A stretch of DNA of 64,000 bases from Microvirga ossetica (GTDB taxonomy: Bacteria; Pseudomonadota; Alphaproteobacteria; Rhizobiales; Beijerinckiaceae). The notes beneath the pieces are model-generated. The model was not told where the DNA came from. It saw only the letters and a list, made by a program, of their open reading frames with translations, and did not search any database. Position 1 is the first letter of the stretch. Every line of letters starts with the position of its first letter. A program made the position numbers and the translations under genes. The stretch spans positions 2,699,501 through 2,763,500 of the forward strand of contig NZ_CP016616.1 in the NCBI RefSeq assembly GCF_002741015.1, given 5' to 3'. This document shows positions 28,927 to 38,317 of this stretch, one piece after another.

Positions 28927-29964
28927 GTGAGCGAGCGTCCCACCAAAGCGATTTTACGCGTGCTGAACGGCGAGCCGGTCTGGCCCTTGCCGATCTGGAT
29001 CATGCGTCAGGCCGGCCGCTATCTGCCGGAATACCGCGAGACCCGGAGGCAGGCGGGATCCTTCCTCGACCTCTGCTACAATCCGAGGCTTGCCGAGGAG
29101 GTGACGCTTCAGCCGATCCGCCGCTTCGGCTTCGACGCCTCGATCCTGTTCTCCGACATTCTCGTCATTCCCCATGCGCTGGGCCAGGACGTGCGCTTCG
29201 TCGAGAACGAAGGGCCGAAGCTCGATCCGGTCACCTCGGAGCAGGACTTCTCGCGGCTCGCCGAGGAGCTGCCGCTGGAGCGTCTCGATCCCGTCTTCGA
29301 AACATTGGATCGTCTGAGCAGGAGCCTGCCGAAGGAGACGACGCTTCTCGGCTTCTGCGGCGCGCCCTGGACCGTGGCGAGCTACATGATCGCGGGCAAG
29401 GGTACGCCGGACCAGGCCCCGGCCCGGCTCACCGCCTATCGCGACCCGGCCTTCATGGATGCGCTCATCGACAGGCTGGTTCGGGCCTCGACCGCCTATC
29501 TCATCCGCCAGATCGATGCGGGTGCGGAAGCGGTGCAGATCTTCGAGAGTTTTGGGTCGGCCCTGCCGCCGGCACTCTTCGACCGGCTGTCGCTGAACCC
29601 GATCCGCCGCATGGTCGAGGGCCTGAAAAGCGCGCGGCCGGAGGCGAAGGCCATCGTTTTCGTGCGTGGCGGCGGCGCCAACCTGCACCGCTTCGCGGCC
29701 GCCGGCATCGGCGACGGGCTGGCGCTCGACTGGACCCTCGATCCGGCTCTCGTGCTGCCGATCCTGCCGGCGACGATCGCCACCCAGGGCAATCTCGACC
29801 CGCTGGCCCTGATCGCCGGCGGCGATGCGCTCGACGACGGCGTCGACCATATCCTGGAGGCGGTGCGCGGACGGCCGCACATCTTCAATCTCGGCCACGG
29901 CATCCTGCCGGAGACGCCGATCGACCATGTCGAGCGGATGATCGCTCGCGTGCGGGGGGCTTGA
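28927..29964 (+). CDS. hemE: Uroporphyrinogen decarboxylase
   Basis: HemE decarboxylates uroporphyrinogen III to coproporphyrinogen III in heme synthesis. The 345-residue protein has the family motifs PIWIMRQAGRYLPEYRE, SILFSDILVIPHALG, FCGAPWTVASYMIAGKG, GADAVQIF-type AEAVQIFESFGSALP and FNLGHGILPETPIDH. I use the GTG at 28927, which follows AGAGAAGG and gives the normal length. The upstream open frame runs through the origin and is not coding. HemE is beside the origin in several Alphaproteobacteria, and hemJ follows 4 bp later. Confidence 0.97.
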   Translation: MSERPTKAILRVLNGEPVWPLPIWIMRQAGRYLPEYRETRRQAGSFLDLCYNPRLAEEVTLQPIRRFGFDASILFSDILVIPHALGQDVRFVENEGPKLDPVTSEQDFSRLAEELPLERLDPVFETLDRLSRSLPKETTLLGFCGAPWTVASYMIAGKGTPDQAPARLTAYRDPAFMDALIDRLVRASTAYLIRQIDAGAEAVQIFESFGSALPPALFDRLSLNPIRRMVEGLKSARPEAKAIVFVRGGGANLHRFAAAGIGDGLALDWTLDPALVLPILPATIATQGNLDPLALIAGGDALDDGVDHILEAVRGRPHIFNLGHGILPETPIDHVERMIARVRGA

Positions 29965-29968
29965 GACG

Positions 29969-30394
29969 ATGCTGTACGACTGGATCAAGGCGTTCCACGT
30001 GATTGCGATCATCGCGTGGATGGCGGGCATGCTCTATCTGCCGCGGCTTTTCGTCTATCATAGCGACGTGCCGAAGGGCTCAATCCAGTCCGAGACCTTC
30101 AAGCTCATGGAGCGGCGCCTGCTCAAGGCGATCATCAACCCGGCCATGGGCCTCGCCTGGATCCTCGGCCTGATCCTGATCTGGCAGGGCGGCTGGTACA
30201 CCTCCGGCTGGTTGCATGCGAAGGTGCTGCTCGTGCTGATCCTCTCCGGGGTGCACGGATTCCTGTCGAAGACCGTGAAGGTGTTCGCCGCCGACGCGAA
30301 TGTGCGCCCGGCGAAATTTTACCGCATGATCAACGAGGTTCCGACGGTTCTCATGATCGGCATCGTGATCCTGGTGATCGTGAAGCCGTTCTGA
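29969..30394 (+). CDS. hemJ: Protoporphyrinogen IX oxidase HemJ
   Basis: HemJ (formerly UPF0093) oxidises protoporphyrinogen IX in bacteria lacking HemG or HemY. The 141-residue integral membrane protein has four hydrophobic helices, with the conserved histidine in AFHVIAIIAWMAGMLYLPRLFVYH, the basic block MERRLLKAIINPAMG, and FRMINEVPT-like YRMINEVPTVLMI at the end. It follows hemE by 4 bp, so two steps of the same pathway are cotranscribed. Confidence 0.95.
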   Translation: MLYDWIKAFHVIAIIAWMAGMLYLPRLFVYHSDVPKGSIQSETFKLMERRLLKAIINPAMGLAWILGLILIWQGGWYTSGWLHAKVLLVLILSGVHGFLSKTVKVFAADANVRPAKFYRMINEVPTVLMIGIVILVIVKPF

Positions 30395-30419
30395 CGTCCC
30401 TGTGGGGCAGGGGTGTCGC

Positions 30420-30854
30420 TCAGACCTTCACTTCGCCCTCGTCCGTGCCGTGCCAGTAATGGATGCGGGTTGCGTGAACCTTGATCAGGACGAGCCCCGG
30501 GGTGTCGACCCCGTCCTTGAACCAGATCTCCAGGTCCTTCGTCCAATGCTCCTCGAAGGCCTTTCTGTCGCGGATCAGCTCGGCGCGGCCTTCGACGGCG
30601 ATGAAGATCGGGGGCTTGCCTAGAAGGCCTTTGCTGCCCTGGAAGGCGAGGGATACCTTCGGGTCGCGCTTGATGTCTTCGACCGTCCGCGTCTGCTCAT
30701 AGGAGAAGAAATACGAATCGCCCTCGTAGGCGACATCTCCGTTGTTGCTCATCGGACGTCCGGCGATCTCGCCGCCCTCCGCATGGGTCGAGAGCATGGC
30801 AAAGTCGATGTCGCGCATCTTGTCGGACAGGTCGGCGAGGGTCAGCTGGCTCAC
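30420..30854 (-). CDS. Pyridoxamine 5'-phosphate oxidase-family protein, general stress protein 26-like
   Basis: This 144-residue protein has the small split-barrel fold: LSDKMRDIDFAMLSTHAEGGEIAGRPMSN, DSYFFSYEQTRTVEDIKRDPKVSLAF, and IFIAVEGRAELIRDRKAFEEHWT. General stress protein 26 homologues bind FMN and are induced by stress; substrates are unknown. I use GTG 30854 with AAGGAG 9 nt upstream. The frame remains open toward rho, but that part is not family-like. It is convergent with hemJ. Confidence 0.85.
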   Translation of the reverse strand: MSQLTLADLSDKMRDIDFAMLSTHAEGGEIAGRPMSNNGDVAYEGDSYFFSYEQTRTVEDIKRDPKVSLAFQGSKGLLGKPPIFIAVEGRAELIRDRKAFEEHWTKDLEIWFKDGVDTPGLVLIKVHATRIHYWHGTDEGEVKV

Positions 30855-31113
30855 GGCGATTTTCTCCTTGATCGGCCACCGATAACCTCTCTTCGGAACG
30901 TTCCGTTCCGGGCAGGCGTGACGAAGGCTCTTGTGATTTCCGGAGAAAACGGCTAGAACAAAGGCCTCCTCCTCTAAAGACAGGTGCGCTGCACGGGGCC
31001 TCAGGGCTCTCTCGGTCACGGTTCGTGAACCCGGCGGCCCTGTCGAACGTTCCCCTTAATCTCCCCCGCGTACAGCCCCTCTGCCCGCGACTTTACCCCG
31101 AGAGTGTTCCCCG

Positions 31114-32379
31114 ATGAGGGAAATCAAACTTCAAGATCTGAAATCCAAATCCGCCACCGAACTCATCACCTTCGCCGAAGAGCTCGAGGTCGAGAACGCG
31201 AGCACGATGCGCAAGCAGGAGCTCATGTTCGCCATCCTCAAGCAGCTGGCGGCGCGCGAGGTCGAGATCATCGGCGCCGGCGTCGTCGAGGTGCTGCAGG
31301 ACGGCTTCGGCTTCCTGCGCTCGGCCGATTCGAACTACCTGCCCGGTCCCGACGACATCTATGTCTCGCCCTCGCAGATCCGGAAGTTCGGCCTGCGCAC
31401 CGGCGACACGGTGGATGGCCCGATCCGCGGCCCGAAGGAAGGCGAACGCTATTTCGCTCTGCTCAAGGTCAACACCATCAATTTCGAGGATCCGGAGAAG
31501 ATCCGGCACAAGGTGCATTTCGACAACCTGACGCCGCTCTTCCCGCACGAGCGCTTCAATCTCGAGATCGCCGATCCGACGCGAAAAGATTTCTCGCCGC
31601 GCATCATCGACATCGTCTCGCCCATCGGAAAAGGCCAGCGCGCGCTCATCGTCGCGCCGCCGCGCACCGGCAAGACCGTGCTGATGCAGAACGTGGCGCA
31701 GTCGATCACCACCAACCATCCCGAGTGCTACCTCATCGTTCTGCTCATCGACGAGCGGCCGGAGGAAGTCACCGACATGCAGCGCTCCGTGAAGGGCGAG
31801 GTCGTGGCCTCCACCTTCGACGAGCCGGCGACCCGCCACGTGCAGGTGGCCGAGATGGTGATCGAGAAGGCCAAGCGCCTCGTGGAGCATGGCCGCGACG
31901 TGGTGATCCTGCTCGATTCGATCACGCGCCTGGGACGCGCCTACAACACGGTGGTGCCGTCCTCCGGCAAGGTGCTCACCGGCGGCGTCGACGCCAACGC
32001 CCTGCAGCGCCCGAAGCGCTTCTTCGGCGCGGCGCGCAACATCGAGGAGGGCGGCTCGCTCACCATCATCGCCACCGCGCTGATCGATACCGGCTCGCGC
32101 ATGGACGAGGTGATCTTCGAAGAGTTCAAGGGAACCGGCAACTCGGAAATCATTTTGGACCGCAAGGTCGCCGACAAGCGCACCTTCCCGGCCATCGACA
32201 TCACCCGCTCCGGCACCCGCAAGGAAGAGCTTCTGGTTCCGACGGATACTCTCAAGAAGATGTACGTGCTGCGCCGCATCCTCAACCCGATGGGCACGGT
32301 GGACGCCATCGAGTTCCTGCTCGACAAGCTGCGCCAGACCAAGTCGAACCAGGACTTCTTCGATTCCATGAACACCTGA
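31114..32379 (+). CDS. rho: Transcription termination factor Rho
   Basis: Rho is the hexameric RNA helicase that ends untranslated transcripts. The 421-residue protein has the N-terminal Rho domain ([20 protein letters not shown]), the cold-shock-like RNA-binding fold ([39 protein letters not shown]), Walker A in [31 protein letters not shown], and the Q- and R-loop region ending QDFFDSMNT. No insertion is present between domains. A terminator follows, and the gene points away from the origin. Confidence 0.98.
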   Translation: MREIKLQDLKSKSATELITFAEELEVENASTMRKQELMFAILKQLAAREVEIIGAGVVEVLQDGFGFLRSADSNYLPGPDDIYVSPSQIRKFGLRTGDTVDGPIRGPKEGERYFALLKVNTINFEDPEKIRHKVHFDNLTPLFPHERFNLEIADPTRKDFSPRIIDIVSPIGKGQRALIVAPPRTGKTVLMQNVAQSITTNHPECYLIVLLIDERPEEVTDMQRSVKGEVVASTFDEPATRHVQVAEMVIEKAKRLVEHGRDVVILLDSITRLGRAYNTVVPSSGKVLTGGVDANALQRPKRFFGAARNIEEGGSLTIIATALIDTGSRMDEVIFEEFKGTGNSEIILDRKVADKRTFPAIDITRSGTRKEELLVPTDTLKKMYVLRRILNPMGTVDAIEFLLDKLRQTKSNQDFFDSMNT

Positions 32380-32406
32380 GGCGGAACCTCCGTCTGCAAA
32401 ATTTGA

Positions 32407-32440
32407 CCCCATCCTCCTCGCGGAGGGTGGGGTTTTTTGT
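32407..32440 (+). terminator. Rho-independent terminator after rho
   Basis: An 11-bp stem (32407-32417 with 32422-32432, one G-U pair) with a TCGC loop is followed by TTTTTTGTTTG. On the minus strand the hairpin also closes the small gene at 32447-32545, though without a T run there. Confidence 0.93.
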
Positions 32441-32446
32441 TTGTCC

Positions 32447-32545
32447 TCAGAACACCCCCATGAGCGCCAGTACGATCACAGTCAGCACGGCAGAGATCAG
32501 GAGCGAGCCTGCGCAGCCCAATCGGTTCGAGAAGAACAGAAACAT
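32447..32545 (-). CDS. Small single-span membrane protein, 32 residues
   Basis: On the minus strand an ATG at 32545 opens a 32-codon frame that begins MFLFFSNRLGCAGSLLIS and ends LALMGVF. GGGAG lies about 6 nt before the start. The whole product is one hydrophobic helix after a short polar NRLGC segment. I recall similar very small proteins in Rhizobiales genomes beginning with a near-identical MFLFFSNRLGC motif, which favours a real gene over chance; a search would be needed. It lies between convergent rho and the EamA transporter gene. Function unknown. Confidence 0.7.
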   Translation of the reverse strand: MFLFFSNRLGCAGSLLISAVLTVIVLALMGVF

Positions 32546-32573
32546 CGCCGCTCCCGTGCTGTGATGGGCGTCG

Positions 32574-33536
32574 TCAACTCCTGCTGGCGGATGTAAAGAC
32601 GCCGCTTGCCAGCACAACGCCGGGGGTCGCCAAGGTTATCCCGATCATCGCTGCCGCATCCGGAATCTCGCCGAGCACCGGAATCGCGAGCAGAGCCGCA
32701 AGCACGATGGCGAGCGGCGAGAGGGCGGCGGCACGGGAGGCGCCGAGCCGGTCGATGGCGATGCCGTAGAGCACGATGCCGGCAACGCCCGCGACGAAGC
32801 CTTGCAGAAGGGCCTGCAGGACGAGCGGGCCGGCCAACCCGTTACCGATCGCGCGGATGAGCGGCGGCAGACCGAAAGGCAGCAGGATCAGGAAGGACCA
32901 CAGCCCGATCAGGGCAGCCGCCTGCAATGCCGACAATCCGCTGCGGCGATAGGCATGGGTGTAGATCCCCCACAGGCAGGCGCCGGTCAAAAGGAGCAAG
33001 TGGCCGCGCCAGGCACCGCTTCCGGTCACGAACAGCCCATAGCCGCCGATGCAGGCGACGCCGATGAGGATCAGGGCGAAGCCGAGCATCCGCAGGCGCC
33101 CGAGCTTTTCACCAAAGACGAGCCAGCCGATCAGGGCGACGAAGAGCGGCATGGTGCCTGGCAATAGGGGGCCGATCTCGGCTGCCGGAGCAAATTGCAT
33201 GCCGAGCGCAACGATGAGGAAGAACGGGGCGCCGGAGCCGAGAAGCCCGAGCGCCTTCGGCAGCTCCAAGCCTTTCGGAAAAAGACCGCTGCGCCAGGCG
33301 AACGGGAGGAGCAGGAGCGCAGGCACGCCGAACCGCAACAGGCCGATGGCGGAAGGCGGCAGATCGTGCGTCACCGCATGGCGGGTCGCCACGGCCCAGA
33401 CAGCCCAGATCGTAACCGTCGCCAAGACGGCCAGCCAGCCAACGAGGGCAGGGCGGGCAGGGGCCTGCGCAGGAATAGGCGAGATCGGACATGGCGTGTC
33501 TCCATCAATGCGCCTGAGCATATCCTGGCGTGGCAT
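32574..33536 (-). CDS. EamA/DMT-family permease
   Basis: The 320-residue protein has ten predicted membrane helices arranged as two EamA repeats (about 35-165 and 180-310), with the usual PALLLLPFAW, LVFGEKLGRLRMLG and FVAGVAGIVLYGIAIDRLG segments. Such drug/metabolite transporters export amino acids or related compounds. A divergent Lrp/AsnC-type gene lies 78 bp upstream, a frequent pairing for amino acid exporters, so Lrp-controlled efflux is likely. I use ATG 33536, with AAGGA 6 nt upstream. The substrate is unknown. Confidence 0.88.
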   Translation of the reverse strand: MPRQDMLRRIDGDTPCPISPIPAQAPARPALVGWLAVLATVTIWAVWAVATRHAVTHDLPPSAIGLLRFGVPALLLLPFAWRSGLFPKGLELPKALGLLGSGAPFFLIVALGMQFAPAAEIGPLLPGTMPLFVALIGWLVFGEKLGRLRMLGFALILIGVACIGGYGLFVTGSGAWRGHLLLLTGACLWGIYTHAYRRSGLSALQAAALIGLWSFLILLPFGLPPLIRAIGNGLAGPLVLQALLQGFVAGVAGIVLYGIAIDRLGASRAAALSPLAIVLAALLAIPVLGEIPDAAAMIGITLATPGVVLASGVFTSASRS

Positions 33537-33614
33537 GGCATGTCCTTGCGAAGTTGTACTGGATAGGAGATACTTATTGGCAGATGATTGCGTGAAAATG
33601 AGTTCAGGCAAGAA

Positions 33615-34124
33615 ATGCCTTACGTCGATCTCGATGCCATCGACCTGCGGATCCTGAATGCCCTTCAATCCGACGGGCGGCTGACCAACCAGGAACTGGC
33701 GGATCAGGTCGGCCTCTCGCCCTCGCCCTGCCTGCGCCGGGTCCGACGGCTCGAGCGCGACGGCTTCATCCGTACCTACCGCGCCGTGCTCGACCGCGAA
33801 TCGGTCGGTCTCGGTCTCACGGTCTTCGTCGAGATCAAGGTCGAGAAGCATTCCCGCGACAATGCGCAGGCGCTCCAGCAGGCGCTTGCCGCCATACCAG
33901 AGGTGGTAGCCTGCCACATGGTCTCCGGCACGGCCGATTTCATCGCCGAGATCGTGGTGTCGAACCTGAAGGCCTACGAGCGGCTGCTGACGGAAAAGCT
34001 CCTTGTCCTGCCGATGATCGGCGACATCCGGTCCAACTTCGCCCTCACCCGCGTGAAATCCGACGCCGCCCTGCCGCTGACGCATCTCAGACGCGAGACG
34101 GAGCGACAGGAGCCGGATTGTTAA
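33615..34124 (+). CDS. Lrp/AsnC-family transcriptional regulator
   Basis: This 169-residue regulator has an N-terminal winged HTH ([47 protein letters not shown]) and a C-terminal RAM/AsnC ligand-binding domain with the [20 protein letters not shown] block. It is divergent from the EamA transporter and probably controls it in response to an amino acid. ATG 33615 gives the normal length. The last 4 bp overlap the convergent DUF255 gene. Confidence 0.92.
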   Translation: MPYVDLDAIDLRILNALQSDGRLTNQELADQVGLSPSPCLRRVRRLERDGFIRTYRAVLDRESVGLGLTVFVEIKVEKHSRDNAQALQQALAAIPEVVACHMVSGTADFIAEIVVSNLKAYERLLTEKLLVLPMIGDIRSNFALTRVKSDAALPLTHLRRETERQEPDC

Positions 34125-36148
34125 TCCGGAATTCTACTCGCGTGGGACGACAGCATTTCCGCGACCCGTGCCCTCAAGCCGTCCTCATCCGTGACCGGGA
34201 GCGAGCAGCGAATGCCGGCGCAGACCAGGGCCTGAGCTTCGGTTCCTGAGGTGGCAAGGGCTTTGGCAGGGTGGTTATCGGCCAACGATTCGTCCGCGCC
34301 GAGCCGGCGGACGCTGCGGTCGAGATAGGGAAGGGCGAGGGTGGCGTCGTACAGCGCTTCGACATCGTTTCCCGTGACGAGAATGCTCACGCCCCGCAGA
34401 TGCAGGTCGAGGGCGTTGAGGATCGAGGCGTGGCCGAGCGGCGACGAGCGGGCGATGCCGACGAGCCGGCTCAACATTTCCCGCGCCTGCACGATGTCCT
34501 CTTCGGCCTCCGTGATCTGCGCCAGCCGCACAAGCGCTTCGGCGAAGACGCCGTTGGCGTTGGGCACCGCGTCGTCCTGGCTCGGCTGCGGCCGGACAAC
34601 GAGGGGGTCGGTTCCTTCAGCCGTCATGGCAAGGCAATTGGCATCTTCCACCAGGAACTCTGACAGCAGGACATCGCGCCAAGTTCGCGCGTCCTGGAGG
34701 TAGGACGATTCCGAGGTCGCCTCGTAGAGGGCGAGCGCCGCGCGCATCATGGCGGCGTGGTCGAGGGCGAAGCCCGGAAAGATCAGCGCGCCGCCGCGCC
34801 AGGAATGGCCGAGCCGGCCGTCACGGCTCATCGCGCGCTGAACGAAGCCATAGGCCCGCTGCGCCAGGGAGATCCATTCGGGCCGGCCGAGGAGGGGCGC
34901 CGCGCGCACGAGAGCGCCGATCATCAGCCCGTTCCAGTCCGACAGCACCTTGTCGTCGAGGCCGGGCCTGATGCGGGAAGCCCGCCGCTCCAAAAGCGTC
35001 GTCCGCATCACGGCCAATCGCTCCTCGATCGCGGGAGGGGCTTCGCCGGACAGGAGACGGTTCGGGATGCTGTGGCCCTCGAAATTGCCCTCGGCGGTGA
35101 TGTCGTAGACCTGCGCGAAGAAGGCCGCATCCTCCTCGCCTAAGTTCTCGCGGATGTCGGCCAGGCTCCAGACATAGAAGCGGCCTTCCTCGCCCTCCGA
35201 ATCCGCATCGAGGCTCGCGGCAAAGGCGCCCTCGGGAAGCGCCATCTCCCGTTGCAGCCAGGCGACGATCCCCTCGGCCGCATCGCGGAAAAGGCGGCGG
35301 CCGGTCTCGGCGTAGGCCAGCGCGTAGAGTTCCAAGAGCTGCGCATTGTCGTAGAGCATCTTTTCGAAATGCGGCACGAGCCAGCGCTCGTCGACCGAAT
35401 AGCGGGCGAAGCCGCCGCCGAGATGGTCGCGGATGCCGCCGAGCGCCATGCGTTCCAGGGTCAGGAGAAAGCGCTGCTTCGCCGCCTCATCGCCGCTGCG
35501 GCGGGCATAGCGATAGAGGAATTCGAGGATCGGCGGATTGGGAAATTTCGGCGCGCCCTGCAGGCCGCCGTTCTCCCTGTCGATGAGCTCGGAGAGGCGC
35601 AGAACGAAACGGTCGAGATCGTCGAGGCCGAGCGTGCCGCCGTCGCCCGCTTCCGCCTTCGCGAGGCTCTGCTTGATCGCGTCCCGGTTCTTGAGGATCC
35701 GCTCGGGCTCGGCGCGGTAGAGACGGTCGATCTCGCGCAGCACCGCGACGAAGCCGGGGCGGCCGAAGCGCGGCTCCTTCGGAAAGTAGGTGCCGCCCCA
35801 GAACGGCTCGCCCTCCGGCGTCAGGAACATGGTGAGCGGCCAGCCGCCCTGCTCGCCCAGGAGATGAAGCGCGCTCATATAGACGTGGTCCACATCCGGC
35901 CGCTCCTCCCGGTCGACCTTGATGTTGACGAAGAGCGCGTTCATGACCGCGGCGACCCCCGGGTCCTCGAAGCTCTCATGCGCCATGACGTGGCACCAAT
36001 GGCAGGCGGCATAGCCGATGGAGATCAGGATCGGCCTGTCGAGCCTTTTGGCTTCGGTCAGGGCCTCGGGACCCCATTCCCACCAATGGACAGGGTTGTC
36101 CCTGTGCTGCAGAAGGTAGGGAGAATGGGCCTCGCTCAGGCGGTTCAT
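34121..36148 (-). CDS. DUF255 thioredoxin-like protein (YyaL/SPATA20 family)
   Basis: The 675-residue protein opens with [25 protein letters not shown], then the thioredoxin-like CxxC in [34 protein letters not shown] and [20 protein letters not shown]. The rest is an (alpha/alpha)6-barrel like that of glycosidases or epimerases. The family is widespread but its biochemical role is not established. I use ATG 36148; upstream is the mnmE promoter region. It ends convergently with the Lrp gene. Confidence 0.92.
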   Translation of the reverse strand: MNRLSEAHSPYLLQHRDNPVHWWEWGPEALTEAKRLDRPILISIGYAACHWCHVMAHESFEDPGVAAVMNALFVNIKVDREERPDVDHVYMSALHLLGEQGGWPLTMFLTPEGEPFWGGTYFPKEPRFGRPGFVAVLREIDRLYRAEPERILKNRDAIKQSLAKAEAGDGGTLGLDDLDRFVLRLSELIDRENGGLQGAPKFPNPPILEFLYRYARRSGDEAAKQRFLLTLERMALGGIRDHLGGGFARYSVDERWLVPHFEKMLYDNAQLLELYALAYAETGRRLFRDAAEGIVAWLQREMALPEGAFAASLDADSEGEEGRFYVWSLADIRENLGEEDAAFFAQVYDITAEGNFEGHSIPNRLLSGEAPPAIEERLAVMRTTLLERRASRIRPGLDDKVLSDWNGLMIGALVRAAPLLGRPEWISLAQRAYGFVQRAMSRDGRLGHSWRGGALIFPGFALDHAAMMRAALALYEATSESSYLQDARTWRDVLLSEFLVEDANCLAMTAEGTDPLVVRPQPSQDDAVPNANGVFAEALVRLAQITEAEEDIVQAREMLSRLVGIARSSPLGHASILNALDLHLRGVSILVTGNDVEALYDATLALPYLDRSVRRLGADESLADNHPAKALATSGTEAQALVCAGIRCSLPVTDEDGLRARVAEMLSSHASRIPD

Positions 36149-36245
36149 GAATCCTGCTCCGGCGCCGGCCTCGTTGCAGACTGCGCCTGCTGTTTTTAAG
36201 ACGTCATCAACCTTAAATCCTCTTCTCCTCACGAGGTTCACGCTC

Positions 36246-37556
36246 ATGCGTTCGGACGACACGATCTTCGCGATGGCCTCCGGTCACGGCCGCGCCGCCG
36301 TCTGCCTGATCCGGATCAGCGGTGGGGAGAGCCGCACTATCCTCGAGCGGTTGGCGGAACGCGTGCCCGATCCTCGCCGGGCCGTCGTGCGGATCTTGAC
36401 GGATCCGGCAACCGGCGAGCCTCTCGATCAGGCGCTCGTCCTCTGGATGCCGGGGCCGCAGAGCTTTACCGGTGAGGATCAGGCCGAGCTCCACATCCAT
36501 GGCGGGCTGGCGACCAGGGCCGCGGTGCTGCGCGTTCTCGGCTCCGTCGAGAATTGCCGCCCGGCGGAGGCCGGCGAGTTCACCCGTCGCGCCTTTCTCA
36601 ACGGCCGCATGGACCTCTCCCAGGTCGAGGGCCTCGCCGACATCATCGACGCCGAGACCGAGGCGCAGCGGCGCCAGGCCATGCGCCAGCTCGGCGGCAA
36701 GCTGGGACATGCCGCCGAGGGTTGGCGCGAGGAGGTGCTGCAGGTGCTGGCTCTGCTCGAGGCGAGCCTCGACTTCTCCGACGAGGGCGATGTGCCGGAG
36801 GATCTGGAGGCGGAGATCCTCGCCACGATCGACCGGATCGCGGACGAGATCGGTCGCGCTGCTGCCGACCGCAGCGGCGAGCGTCTGCGCGAGGGCCTCA
36901 CCGTCGTGCTCGTCGGTCCGCCCAATGCCGGCAAGTCGACTCTGCTGAATGCCCTTGCCCGGCGCGATGTCGCCATCGTCTCGCCGATCGCCGGCACCAC
37001 CCGGGACGCGATCGAGGTCCATTGCGATCTCGGCGGCTTGCCGGTGGTCGTCGTCGACACGGCCGGGTTGCGCGAGAGCGGCGATCTCATCGAGCAGGAA
37101 GGCGTCTCCCGCGCCCGCGCCCGGGCGCAGGACGCCGATCTCGTCCTCTGGCTCGTGCCGCCGGAGGGCGAGGAGGGCGCTCCGCCTGAGGCTCGGCGCC
37201 TGTTGAAGGTGGGGACGAAGGCCGATATGGATCCGGTCCGGTCTGGTTGCGATGTGATGATCGCCGCCGCGACCGGCGAGGGTCTGCCCGAACTGATCCA
37301 ACGGCTGGAGACCGAGGCGGAGAGCCTGATGGGGCAGGGCGATGCCATCGTCACCCGCGAGCGCCACCGCAAGGCGCTGGAGCGTGCTCATACCGCACTG
37401 GAGCGGGCGCGGTCGATACTCGCAACCCACGGTCCGCTCGAATTGGCAGCAGAGGAGGTGCGGCTCGCTGCCCGCGCCGTCGGCGAGATCACGGGTCGCG
37501 TCGATGTGGAGGATGTGCTCGACCGGCTGTTCTCCAGCTTCTGCATCGGCAAATGA
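36246..37556 (+). CDS. mnmE: tRNA-5-carboxymethylaminomethyluridine synthesis GTPase MnmE
   Basis: MnmE and MnmG together modify the wobble uridine of certain tRNAs. The 436-residue protein has the N-terminal tetrahydrofolate-binding domain ([21 protein letters not shown]), the helical domain, the inserted G domain ([33 protein letters not shown]) and the invariant C-terminal CIGK. ATG 36246 follows GAGG. MnmG lies 760 bp downstream on the same strand. It is divergent from the DUF255 gene with about 100 bp between. Confidence 0.97.
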   Translation: MRSDDTIFAMASGHGRAAVCLIRISGGESRTILERLAERVPDPRRAVVRILTDPATGEPLDQALVLWMPGPQSFTGEDQAELHIHGGLATRAAVLRVLGSVENCRPAEAGEFTRRAFLNGRMDLSQVEGLADIIDAETEAQRRQAMRQLGGKLGHAAEGWREEVLQVLALLEASLDFSDEGDVPEDLEAEILATIDRIADEIGRAAADRSGERLREGLTVVLVGPPNAGKSTLLNALARRDVAIVSPIAGTTRDAIEVHCDLGGLPVVVVDTAGLRESGDLIEQEGVSRARARAQDADLVLWLVPPEGEEGAPPEARRLLKVGTKADMDPVRSGCDVMIAAATGEGLPELIQRLETEAESLMGQGDAIVTRERHRKALERAHTALERARSILATHGPLELAAEEVRLAARAVGEITGRVDVEDVLDRLFSSFCIGK

Positions 37557-37740
37557 TTGTGGCTGAAGAACATTGGTGCCCCGAAACTCTCGGCCTTGTG
37601 CCGGCGGTCCTCATTCAAAAAGTGCGGCAGTCTTCCGATCGGGATGGCCGGGACAAGCCTGGCCATGACGTCGAGAATGTTATCCATGGAAGACCGGCTA
37701 AAATCTTCTATCCTCATTCTTAGAGGATGCTCGTCGTTCC

Positions 37741-37890
37741 TCATGAGGCGCAGGTGCCTTCTCCCTCCCCCTTGTGGGGAGGGCCGGGGTGGGGGTGTAT
37801 CCGCCACACACCGATAGGCTATCGCTCACACCCCCACCTCCAAGTCCTCCCCACAAGGGGGAGGAGGGTTTCCCGCGCTTTACGAGCCAG
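37741..37890. repeat. C/T-rich dispersed inverted repeat, long copy 1
   Basis: The element reads GAGGCGCAGGTGCC, then CTCCCTCCCCCTTGTGGGGA with GGGTGGGGGTGT, a centre including ATAGGCTATCG, and the complementary ACCCCCACCTCC...CCCCACAAGGGGGAGGAGG, ending GCTTTACGAGCCAG. It matches 54061-54210 along its whole 150-bp length, flanks included. Confidence 0.85.
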
Positions 37891-37891
37891 A

Positions 37892-37990
37892 CTTTGAGGA
37901 GCAGCGCAGCGTCTCGAAGGAGGACCTAGTGGGTGCAGGAGACGCCCGACCCTTCGAGACGGTCACCTACGTGGCCTCCTCAGGGTGAGG
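37892..37990. repeat. Palindromic CCTCATCCTGAGG-type repeat, divergent copy
   Basis: It starts TTTGAGGAGCAGCGCAGCGT and ends CCTCCTCAGGGTGAGG, with CTCGAAGGAGG facing CCTTCGAG inside. It is a less conserved member of the family at 4802, 42590 and 47869. Confidence 0.65.
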
Positions 37991-38128
37991 GCTGTGGGGT
38001 AGACAACCTTTATGTGCCGAACTTATTGGACAAACCGGCGACGGGCCGTGTTTCCCCCATTCACGAATCGGTGGAACGGTGCTGAATCCGTGGTGCATGG
38101 GCTGTGGGCCGGCTGTGCAGAACCAAAA

Positions 38129-38144
38129 TGTTTCACGTGAAACA
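38129..38144. promoter_or_regulatory. parS: parS centromere site 1
   Basis: TGTTTCACGTGAAACA is the exact 16-bp parS consensus recognised by ParB. The symmetry extends to 26 bp (38124-38149). It lies in the mnmE-mnmG gap about 3.5 kb from parB and about 9.2-9.6 kb from the proposed origin. Confidence 0.95.
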
Positions 38145-38260
38145 TTTTGCCCTTTTGACCTCTGCCGAACGAGCACTTAGATCAGCGCATCGGATGAATT
38201 TGCGCCCGGCTTTGCTATGCGAGGCCCATAGTGGCGCCGAACGATTAGTTCAGGAGCAGT

Positions 38261-38302
38261 GAGCATCCAACGGAGGTGGAAACTACCTCGGATCCGATGC
38301 TC
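38261..38302. repeat. GAGCATC/GATGCTC inverted repeat before mnmG
   Basis: GAGCATCCAACGGAGGTGG faces CTACCTCGGATCCGATGCTC, imperfect in the centre. It ends 15 bp before the mnmG start and resembles the 27-bp palindrome at 13272-13327 in its outer ends. Confidence 0.5.
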
Positions 38303-38317
38303 CGGTATGGAGATAGC

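Larger units (their letters stand above)
37557..38317. other. Repeat-filled gap between mnmE and mnmG
   Basis: This 761-bp region contains no gene I can support. From left to right it holds a REP-like hairpin (37641-37672), a full C/T-rich element (37741-37890), a divergent palindromic element (37892-37990), a perfect parS site (38129-38144), and a GAGCATC...GATGCTC inverted repeat (38261-38302) just before mnmG. The mnmG promoter should lie between about 38150 and 38260. Confidence 0.7.
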
